A stretch of DNA of 64,000 nucleotides. Source: Limnomonas spitsbergensis. Its lineage: Eukaryota; Chlorophyta; Chlorophyceae; Chlamydomonadales. Below the pieces are notes generated by a model. That model saw only the letters and a program-made list of their open reading frames with translations, was not told where the DNA came from and made no database searches. Positions within the stretch are counted from its first letter, which is position 1. Every line of letters starts with the position of its first letter. The DNA lies in contig JAYJMM010000106.1 in NCBI GenBank assembly GCA_037349105.1, positions 744,001-808,000 of the forward strand, written 5' to 3'. Made by a program: the position numbers and the translations under genes. Positions 29,786 to 41,200 of the stretch are shown here, one piece after another.

Positions 29786-32271
29786 GTGGCAGCATTCATA
29801 CAGCCACCCATAACCCTAAAAGGAAAGGGCCATGTGGAGCGAGGTGCAAAATACAATAAAATGTCCTACCGATATCTTACACAGCCCATGCCTGGGGAGG
29901 ATTTTAGTGGTTACTAGTTACAAGTCGTAACCGAAAAATTAAGTGGGCAAATCGAGGTTGTGTCGTGCGGTTGCGAAAAACGGCAAAATTAATCAGGATC
30001 CGGAACATTCTGGTGCTTGCGACGAGCTCTGCACCACGAAAGCGCTACTTCTGGTAACACAAAATGATTCGGAATGCAATTAAAAAGATTCCTGCCTATG
30101 CCACGGTGGCATGCCTTACTTGTCCCACCCGGTATATCCCATTTAATACTGGGAACCCATGCTAACCTCCGGAACAAGAGCAATATTGGGTTCATGACTG
30201 TGGATTTTGCAGCTGGCAGTGTTGCAGCAGGCAGTGTTGAAGGGAATGCAGGAAGGCTGGGTAGGCGAGGTGGGCACTTCGTGTCCGAGGCATGAATCCA
30301 ATATTGCTCCGAGACGTACATCAATGTGCCTGAAGGACTGCAGGAGGTGGGTGTCATGATAGATGGGAATAATGGGATCATGGGGAAGGGGCGAGGAATC
30401 CTGGGGAGGGCCGTCGGCACAAGTCTTCAAAAATGAAGACAGCGATTTTACCGAGTATCAGCCGGGCGTCGTTAGCAGCGCAAGGTAAAAAGGGCCCCTG
30501 GTAAGGTATATGAAAGGGTCACCTGGCAGGACCTCTCGAGTGCCTTAGTATCTTTTTGTGACTGCTGGGCATGCGCCTACACTCCGCAAAAGGACCGCTC
30601 GTCCCAGGCCGTCCCAGAGGCATCCCACGTCCTACCTGGGACGCCCACCTTGGATGCCTCTGGGACGTCTCCTATATTTCATTTTGTCCATGGACGCGTC
30701 TCAGACACGTCCCGAAGTGGGACGTGGGACGCGTCTCAGACGCGTCCCCTCTGGGATGCCTCTGGGACGCATCCCACATGCACTTAAGATGCATGCTGGG
30801 ATGCTTGTGGAGACGTCCGCCATGACGGATGCATGCCGGTATGGGAGCTAGGACGCATACTGGGACGTCAGGTGGGATGCGTTCTGGCACTGAGACGTCA
30901 GCTGGGATGCAAGCTAGGATGAATACTGGGACGGCTGCTAGGATGCGTATTAGGACGGCGGCTGAGATGTCCCATCCTTGTCAAGATGCATATTAGGTAG
31001 CTTGGGACAGGCATGGGACGCTTTGCAACCAAAAACGTTTTTATAATTTGGAGCTGCCTTAAAGCAGCCTATCATGTTCATAATCCATACGTCTAGATGC
31101 AATACATATCAGAGTAGCAAAAAAGGAACATTACATGCACACGACAGATTAAGAAATTTTGAGGCATCATGATCTGAGTCTGATTTAGCTACCTTGGAAG
31201 CTAACAAGTCAAAGATCCCGTTCCCACCCGGCCATTGGTTCGGCTACCGGCTTATGGCGAGACTGATGCCTTCTATCTTCTTCACAGCCTTCCTCCCCTT
31301 GGCAGGCTGGCTTGTCCACCACCACCTTAGCAAGCAAGTCAAAAGTATATCTCAGAGTTTGCTTTAAGCACAAGGAAATATCAATGCATGCACATGGAAA
31401 CAGTGTACGGTATTTGTGCATAGGAAATGGCCAAAGTTCAGTTAGCAAGAAAAAACTGTGCATCATCATTGCAACACCCCATTCACATGCCCTGGGACGC
31501 CCCGGGACATCAGGTCGTTCTGCGGAGTGCCATGCATTGCACATTAAGGGTGAAATGATGAAGCAATTACTAGGGGCGACACAATTGAACGGAAAGGGCC
31601 CCTGGTAAAGGTATACGCGCCCACATAAGTCGCTTAGGGGACTTGGGGATACGTAAGGGAGACGGCTCGCTCGCCTAGCCGTCGGTAACTGGCTGGCACG
31701 GAGATAGACGGAAGATGGAACGCTTAAGGGAAAACATTCGGCGCCGGGAAGAAAAGCATCAGCGACACAGGTAGAGCGGGATAGACGGCATGTTTTCAGG
31801 CTTACGGGGAGAGCATTCAACGTATAACGCACGGGCCAACGCAGGGCCAAGCCACGTATGTGGGTGATCAATCTAGGAACGCATGTTGGAGATCTTAAAC
31901 GATTTCACGAATCCCGCGATGCCAACAGTTGAGGAGTTTCCGACCACGAAATGGTGTCGGTGCGCGAAATGGCACATTAAACCCGCGGTGCATCGAACCC
32001 GAACCCTCGGGCTGAGATCTGTCTGATCGTATTCCTACATCGCGATGGAGACCCCCGTGCGGCGCTCACAAGCCATTCCACTCCCTACTAGGAATTGTGA
32101 AAATGAACCCTACCTCTATGGACCTCGGTTCAGCTAAGATGCAGCGTCAGGTTCTTGGGAGGTCGCCCGTGGGTGCACTCAAGTCGGTGAGTGAATTCCA
32201 CATCGGGAGGGTGTTTGCCACACGCACAAGGGTACCAGCCTCTGTGAACATGCAAGCACTGTGCATAACGT
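29786..32271. other. Intergenic region upstream of ChlH
   Basis: 29880-29990 shares GGTTACTAGTTACAAGTCGT and a GCGAAAAACG end with 25415-25500. 30600-31010 is a loose array of GGGACGC/GGGATGC words. GGGCCCCTGGTAA-GGTATA occurs at 30497 and 31597, bracketing 1.1 kb as direct repeats. Minus-strand frames (e.g. 31209-31871) have no recognisable motifs. The ChlH promoter should lie here, but no element is clear. Confidence 0.4.
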
Positions 32272-35200
32272 ATGTTTAGCCTCGCGAAACTACAAGCGCT
32301 ATCCAAGCAATGCGTCAATGCCCCCAGCATCATGCGTGCGCAGGTGTCCTGTGCCAAGCCCGTCGGCCAGTCACGCAAGGTAGGCATATGAGAGGCCTTC
32401 ATCTCGGCAATTGTGCCAGTGTGTAGCACGACTTAACGAAAGTATGCATGCGACGTAAGTTCTGACATTGCTTCTACCCGGCCGCAGGTGGCTTGCAATG
32501 TGCAGACCGGGCCCAAGCCGCTGGTCACTTTCAAGAACAGCGGCAAGCCTGTATCGTTCGACATGAGGGACGAAGACAATGGTGCGCGGTTGCGAGTTGA
32601 CAGCTGACACTCACATGGCGCTTCAAGTTCGGCCATGTCACTAGGACACGGGCAGGGGATGGTGCAGCCCGTCAACAGCATAGAGCTCTGAACTGGCGTT
32701 CAAAAGGATGTCTCACAGCAACAGCACGCATTAGTAGCGTTGCTCTGCTTCTTACTGCTGCTGCGACCGAAGTGGTTGGCATGTCATGGGCACGCGAAGG
32801 GCCATGCGACGCGCTGTCACGTCCCAGCGCCGCATCATGGGCGCGGCCATGGGCGTCAGCAGTGTTTCTATATGACTTGCGGGCATGTATCACAATTCAC
32901 AAACTCCTTCACCCTCTTCCTCTCTTCTCAGACAAGGGCATGTTCACGACGACCAACCCGGAAACTCGTCGAGTGGTGCCCGAGAACCCCAACGGCCGTG
33001 TACAGGTCAAGCTCGTCTATGTGGTGCTTGAGGCCCAGTACCAGTCAGCCCTGACGCAAACCGTCAAGAAGATCAATGCCAACAACAAGCAGGTGCGGAA
33101 CTGATCTAGCAGCTACTGGCTACGAGACACCCCCTCATGTCAGTCGAACGCACATTGATTAGCATGTGGATGCATGTCCAATTGTCTAGTTCTGCAGGGT
33201 TATGGTATATCAGTGTTACAGTGCCGATTGACATGGGGGAGCTGATGGACGTTGCATTTTTCGCATGGTTGTCTGCCACTGCTAAAAGATGGGCATAGGT
33301 CTCGATGCCCATGCAGCCCCATGCAGCGCTTGTGCGTCCATGCACCCCTTGCGTCCCCTCCCCCACTAGTTATTACCATGTACCTGTGCCCATGCGCTAA
33401 CCCCATGCGCCCATGCAGGTTTGCTTTGAGATTGTGGGCTACCTGCTGGAGGAGCTGCGCGACGCCAAGAACTTTGAGGCCTTCAAGGAGGATGTGGCCA
33501 CCGCCAACGTCTTCATTGGCTCTCTGATTTTCATTGAGGAGCTGGCTGACAAGGTGTGGGCTGGGTTGGCTGTGGTCGACCTGTTAGGCGTGGGTTGCGC
33601 TGGCATAGGCTGCCTGATGGGGTGCATGCCAGAAGCTTGTCCCAGGGAGAGAGCTGATTGTGTACTGAGTCAGAAGAGCATCATGTGGGAGCATCAAGTG
33701 GGAGTCCCGGCCCCAACCAAAGCACTCTGAATTGGACGTCTGATTGGCCCGGAGATCAAGGATAAGGATGGATGCCGAAGTGTTCAGCGTGCGACTCGTC
33801 GTCTCCCACTGGGGGGGCCCTGATCAGGGAAATTCCGGCTTCCTTGGGAAATCTGGGAAATTTTGGGCACCTTGATCAATGAAATCTTGGGCTCCTTGAT
33901 CAGGGATGTCCTGGCTTCCTCGGAAAATCTGGGAAATTTTGGGCACCTTGATCAGGGAAATCTTGGGCTCCTTGATCAGGGATGTCCTGGCTTCCTCGGA
34001 AAATCTGGGAAATTTTGGGCACCTTGATCAGGGAAATCTTGGGCTCCTTGATCAGGGATGTCCTGGCTTCCTAGGAAAATCTGGGAAATTTTGGGCACCT
34101 TGATAAGGAAACTTAAGGCGATCAGGGAAATCTTGGGCTCTTTTATCAGAGGGGAATCTTGGGCCCTGTGATAAGAGGGAAATATCGGGCTCTCCTATCA
34201 GATGAGAATATTAAGCTTTGTCTCTAATATTTTCCAAGCTCTGCCAGACTTGATCACCTCGCGCCAAGCGTTTACAAGGGTCTCTCATCCCTGCCCCCCT
34301 GTGCACCTCTTCGTAGATCATAGAGGCCGTCGCGCAGATGTGTGAGAAGCTGGACGCCTGCCTGCTCTTCCCTTCGATGCCCGCTGTCATTAACTAAGGG
34401 TATATGACCCTTTCTTTCTGACCAGCTATCCACCTCATTACCCTGCAGATCGTAGAGGCCGTTGCGCCGATGCGTGAGAAGCTGGACGCCTGCCTGATCT
34501 TCCCGTCAATGCCCGCCGTCATGAAGCTGAACAAGCTAGGCACGTTCAACATGAGCCAGCTGGGCCAGTCGAAGTCGATCATCTCGGACTTCATCAAGTC
34601 TGCGAAGCAGAATGACAACTTTGAGGAGGGCCTGCTCAAGCTGGTCCGTACACTGCCCAAGGTATGTATTCCCAAGAGTACTACTCTTAAGGTGTCCAAG
34701 GGGGTGCTGTAGTGGTTAGGCTTCGGGTGTTTGTCCAAGAGTTTAGACTTTGGGTGTTTGTCCAAAAGGTTTGACTGAGGAAGACTGCAGGGTTTCGACC
34801 AAGGGGTGCTGCAGGGTGTGTCTAAACCCTTAACCCTAAACAAGGTGTTCAGGGTTTAGACTTATGGTGTCCAAGGTTTTTTACTCCCAAGGGGGTGCTG
34901 CAGGGTGTGTCTAAACCCTAAACTAGGTATTCAGGGTTCAGTCGGAAGGTGTGTCCAAGGGTTAACTGCCAAGGGGGTGTTGCAGGGTGTGTCTAAACCC
35001 TAAACTAGGTGTTAATGGTTTAGACTTAGGGTGTGTCCAAGGGTTAACTGCGGAGGGGGTGTTGCAGGGTGTGTATTTCCAGAGGATGCTACCCGAAGGT
35101 GTCCAAGTGTTTGCCGAGGGTTTCGACCAAGTCTGTGCTACCTAAGGAGTGTCCCAGGGGGTACTGCAGGGTGTATCCAATGGTTGTCCAATGGTTAACT

Positions 35201-38200
35201 GTTGTTTAAGGGTTGTCCAATGGTTAACTGTTGTCCAAGGGTTTGCCGAGGGTTAACTGTTGTCCAAGGGTTTGCCGAGGGTTAACTGTTGTCCAAGGGG
35301 TTGACGAGGGTTTCGTTTAAAGGGGTGTTGCCCAAGGTATGTCTAAGGGAGGTGTCAGAGGGCTTGTTTTGTTTGGAGGTCATGCGCAGCTTATCGTAAC
35401 CAGACAGGCATCTTACTGCTGTACCAAACAGGCATCTTATTGCCTACCAAACAGGTATCTTATTGCCGTACCAAAAGGCATCTTACTGCTCTACCAAAAA
35501 GGCATCTTATTGCCGTACCAAAAAGGCATCTTATTGCCTTACCGAACAAGTATCTTATTGCCTTACCAAACAAGCATCTTAACGCCTTAACAAACAAGCA
35601 TTTTAATGCCACATGTTGAATGCCCTACCCTGTTTCCTCCTGTCACTGATGTGTGACCTTCCTGACATCCTCCTCCTCTCCTGTTTGTCCATACGTCATT
35701 TCCTCCCCTTCAATTTTACCATGTCACCTTGTTTTTCATCCCTTTTTGCATTTTAGTTCGTAAGGACTTGCATTTAATATCCTAACGACTCTCATCACCT
35801 GTTCCCCCCACCTCCCCTGCAGGTCCTCAAGTTCCTGCCCAGCGACAAGGCCAAGGACGCCCGCAACTTCGTCAACTCCCTGCAGTACTGGCTGGGCGGC
35901 AACCAGGAGAACCTGGAGAACCTGCTGATGAACGTGGTGCAGGCAAGTTGCCCTACAGATCTTGTCACACATTAACTGAGCAAACAGCTCGATTTTGTTT
36001 TGAACCTGCCGAGAGGTGAAGGCAGGTTTAACATAGACATGAAAATGTTCTGTCCTGTATTGTTCACGACAAATGTCATATTCTGCGAGTTAAAGTAACC
36101 AGGAGTTGGCAACCTCGAGTTGGCAACCTGGAGGTAGAGTAATTTGGAATTTTAGTAACCTGGAGTACCTGTGGATGAACGTGGTGTAGGAGTATGTGCC
36201 GGCCATGAAGGGCGGAGCCATGGCCGTCATCACGGAGCCTGTGCTGCCTCCCGACGTCGGGATCTGGCATCCTTGCGCCCCGATGATGTATGAGGACCTC
36301 AAGGAGTACCTCAACTGGTGAGTAAAGCAATGGGCGCAGCCACAGGCTTTGCTGGCACAACTTGGAGTCTGCGCTGCCCTGCAAGGTGCCATGCCCGTGA
36401 AATCCATCGCAAAAACATGTTATATTTCAAGAACCAAGCACCCAACCCTCAGCCCATGATAGCCATCTTTGCATGTCCTCCCAAGCCTTCAGAACCAAGC
36501 ACCGTCTCTCTACCCCTCGGCCCCTGCTGGTTATTTTTCTGACATTCTTTTGTATTTCCTCCCATGCCTTAAAAGAACCAAGCACCGTCTCTCTTACGCT
36601 CTTCGAAATGAAGTAAATCCATGATTTGAAACGGCAGTCTCTTGTGTTAGATCTGTTGAATTCCCAATCAGCTTCATATCGAAAATGTTAACAAAAATGT
36701 ATTTGTTTACTTCCCTCAGCCCCAGCTTACAACCCCAAGCCACAGTTATTCTCTGACGTCCTTTTGTATCTCCTCCCTCGCCTCGTAGGTACGACACCCG
36801 CAAGGACATGAAGTTTTCCCCGGACGCCCCCGTCATTGGCCTGGTCCTGCAGCGCTCCCACCTTGTGACTGGAGACGCTGGCCACTACGACGGCGTGGTG
36901 TCCGAGCTGGAGTCCAAGGGGGCCAAAGTGGGCGTTAGGGCTTAGGGTTAAGGGATTGGTGGGCGTAAGGGATTGTTTGAAGTGCCTAAGGGCGCCATGG
37001 TGGGCATTATGAATTGTTTGAAGTGCCTAAAGCTTCAACTGTTTTTGCATATAGATGCATTGGTTGGATGTCTTGAACGAAGCGTGGTTTGGTGTACAAA
37101 CCAAGCAAGATTTAAAGTGGGGAAATAGTACCGTAAGAACAAGGAATCTCGTTCAAACAGCACACCAGGGGTGGCAAGAGAGCAGCTGACAGACTCTGAG
37201 ACACCACCGCGCCTCCTCTCCCCCCCTCCCCTTTTCGCCATCGTGCCTCCTCTCTCCCCTACCCCCCTTTTCTCACTGCCGCGCCTCCCCTCTCTGCCTC
37301 CCTCTCCTGCCAGGTCATCCCGGTGTTCGCCGGAGGCCTCGACTTCAGCTCGCCGGTTAAGAAGTTCTTCTACGACCCGCTCGGCACCGGCCGCCCGGCA
37401 GTCGACACTGTCATCTCGCTGACCGGCTTCGCGCTGGTCGGCGGCCCGGCCCGCCAGGACGCTCCCAAGGCCATCGAGGCGCTGACGCAGCTCAACGTGC
37501 CCTACCTGTGCTCGCTCCCGCTGGTCTTCCAGACCACGGAGGAGTGGATGGAGTCCGAGCTAGGCGTGCACCCGGTGCAGGTGGCCCTGCAGGTCGCGTT
37601 GCCTGAGCTGGATGGAGCCATCGAGCCCATTGTCTTCGCAGGACGCGACAGCGCCACAGGTAACAGCTACTAAGCAGCCGACATCACACATTTATTACTT
37701 TTCCTGGTCCGTCCTGTGCTGTTGGCATGGCATCACACATTTATTACTTTTCCTGGTCCGTCCTGTGCTGTTGGCATGGCATCACACTTTACTATATTTC
37801 CTGGTCGTCCTGTGCTGTTGGCATGACATCACACTTAACTATATTTCCTGGTCCGTCCTGTGCTGTTGGCATGGCATCACACTTTACTATATTTCCTGGT
37901 CGTCCTGTGCTGTTGGCATGGCATCACACTTAACTATATTTCCTGGTCGTCCTGTGCTGTTGGCATGACATCGCACTTTACTATATTTCCTGGTCGTCCT
38001 GTGCTGTTGGCATGACATCGCACTTTACTATATTTCCTGGTCCGTCCTGTGCTGTTGGCATGGCATCACACTTTACTATATTTCCTGGTCCGTCCTGTGC
38101 TGTTGGCATGGCATCACACTTTACTATATTTCCTGGACCGTCCTGTGCTGTTGGCATGGCATCACACTTAACTATATTTCCTGGTCCGTCCTGTGCTGTT

Positions 38201-41200
38201 GGCATGGCATCACACTTTACTATATTTCCTGGTCCGTCCTGTGCTGTTGGCATGGCATCACACTTTACTATATTTCCTGGTCCGTCCTGTGCTGTTGGCA
38301 TGGCATCACACTTTACTATATTTCCTGGTCCGTCCTGTGCTGTTGGCATGACATCACACTTTACTATATTTCCTGGTCCGTCCTGTGCTGTTGGCATGAC
38401 ATCACACTTTACTATATTTCCTGGTCCGTCCTGTGCTGTTGGCATGGCATCACACTTTACTATATTTCCTGGTCCGTCCTGTGCTGTTGGCATGACATCA
38501 CACTTTACTATATTTCCTGGTCCGTCCTGTGCTGTTGGCATGACATCACACTTTACTATATTTCCTGGTCCGTCCTGTGCTGTTGGCATGGCATCACACT
38601 TTACTATATTTCCTGGTCCGTCCTGTGCTGTTGGCATGACATCACACTTTACTATATTTCCTGGTCGTCCTGTGCTGTTGGCATGACATCACACTTTACT
38701 ATATTTCCTGGTCCGTCCTGTGCTGTTGGCATGACATCACACTTTACTATATTTCCTGGTCCGTCCTGTGCTGTTGGCATGACATCACACTTTACTATAT
38801 TTCCTGGTCCGTCCTGTGCTGTTGGCATGACATCACACTTTACTATATTTCCTGGTCCGTCCTGTGCTGTTGGCATGGCATCACACTTTACTATATTTCC
38901 TGGTCCGTCCTGTGCTGTTGGCATGGCATCACACTTTACTATATTTCCTGGTCCGTCCTGTGCTGTTGGCATGGCATCACACTTTACTATATTTCCTGGT
39001 CCGTCCTGTGCTGTTGGCATGGCATCACACTTTACTATATTTCCTGGTCCGTCCTGTGCTGTTGGCATGGCATCACACTTTACTATATTTCCTGGTCCGT
39101 CCTGTGCTGTTGGCATGGCATCACACTTTACTATATTTCCTGGTCCGTCCTGTGCTGTTGGCATGGCATCACACTTTACTATATTTCCTGGTCCGTCCTG
39201 TGCTGTTGGCATGGCATCACACTTTACTATATTTCCTGGTCCGTCCTGTGCTGTTGGCATGACATTGCACATTTATTACTTTTCCTGGGTGGTCCTGAAC
39301 TCCTGTGCTGTTGGCATGTTGGCACCTGCAGGAGCCCTGCTGTGACGCACCCCCTTCTGGTGATTCCATTACTTTGTTTCCAGGGTGATCGCATTGGTGA
39401 TCGCATTGATGATCGCACTGATGATTGCACCACATTGTGTCCAGTGCGATGATTTCATTGATGATTCCACTGACTTCGTTGATGCCTTGTCCCCTCTGCA
39501 GGCAAGTCGCACGCCCTGCCTGACCGCGTGGACTCCCTCTGCTCCCGCGCCATTAAGTGGGCATCGCTGCGCAAGAAGAAGAACGCCGAGAAGATGCTCG
39601 CAATCACGGTGTTCAGCTTCCCCCCCGACAAGGGCAACGTCGGCACGGCGGCCTACCTGAACGTCTTTGGCTCCATCTTCAAGGTAAATTGGGAGTTTGG
39701 GTTTTGGGTTTGTCCTAACCCTGACCCTCAAAACCCTGAACCCTCATATAGACCTGTTCAACCTAGGCTGTTTCCCTGAATGTGTTTGGCTCATCTTGAA
39801 GGTGGACAGGGATTTGTCATGAAGACCAGTTCAACCTAGACTGCTCACCTGAGCATCTTTGGCTCAGCCTCGGGGATAGACTTCGTAGGCCAGCATATTG
39901 TCCTGCTTGATGCATGATGGGACAACCGCCCCCAAACCGGTCCAAGCATAACCTACTCATGCAGAATACTGTGATCAAAAGAAAGGCCCCTGTGGCCTTG
40001 ACCGTTACCTTGTCTTCTCTGGAAAAAAAGAGAAACAGACAACCATGCGCTGTGTTCCTTAGGTGCTGAAGCAGCTGCAGCGCGAGGGCTACGACGTCGG
40101 CTACCTGCCCATGGACGGCGAGGCCCTCATCAAGACTGTGCTCAACCAGTCGGACGCCAAGTACAACAGCGCGGATCTCAACATTGCGTACCGCATGAAG
40201 GTGGACGAGTACCAGAAGCTGTGCGAGTACTCCGAGGCGCTGGAGGAGAACTGGGGCAAGCCCCCCGGAAACCTCAACTCCAACGGACAGGTGCGCCCAC
40301 CCTTGGTTCTCTGATCAACCCGAGGTCAAGAACGTCATGATGATGTTCCCTCACACCTCCCTGTTATATCTGCTCATCCGTTCCTCAGGAGCTGCTGGTC
40401 TACATCTTAGCCTGTCCTAGCTGCTTCTCCGCCCCTCCGCCCTCTCATTTCTATTTCACCCCCCTCACCTCCCTGTGACCTACCTCTCACCTGACCCCTT
40501 TCACCTCCCTGTCATGCTCCTCCACCCTCTCCTTCCTCTCTCCCACCACCTTCACCTCCCTGTCACACCTGCCCCTCCGCCTCTCAGGAGCTGCTGATCT
40601 ACGGCAAGCAGTTTGGCAACGTGTTCATTGGCGTGCAGCCCACCTTTGGCTATGAAGGCGACCCCATGCGCCTGCTCTTCAGCCGCTCCGCATCTCCCCA
40701 CCACGGCTTCGCGGCCTACTACACGTACCTGGAGAAGATCTTCAAGGCGGACGCGGTGCTGCACTTCGGTACACACGGATCACTGGAGTTCATGCCTGGC
40801 AAGCAGGTGAGCTCCTTATGATTTAATATTGATCCTTAAAACTTGAACTAGGCAAGCAGGTGAGCTTGATATTCGATCGGAAACCCTAAAACCTAAACTA
40901 GGCTCCCTAGCATCTACTACTTCGTGGCCAATAGCCCACTACCCCCACCCTGTGCGTCTCTGACCCTGCTTCGCTTCTATCCCTCGAGTGGGCATGTCCG
41001 GCATGTGCTACCCTGACTCACTCATTGGCTCCATCCCCAACATCTACTACTACGCGGCCAACCCGTTACCCCCACCCTATGTGTTTCTGCCTCTGACCCT
41101 GCCGCCCCACTTTCCCTCTCAGGTGGGCATGTCTGGCATGTGCTACCCCGACTCCCTCATTGGCTCCATCCCCAACATCTACTACTATGCGGCCAACCCA

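Noticed and set aside
31209..31871. 220-codon minus-strand frame upstream of ChlH
   Set aside because: No domain, biased composition or splice evidence; probably chance.
37981..39345. Four frames of about 200-220 codons with a 16-residue repeat
   Set aside because: 48-bp satellite in a ChlH intron, open on both strands; no start context or domain.
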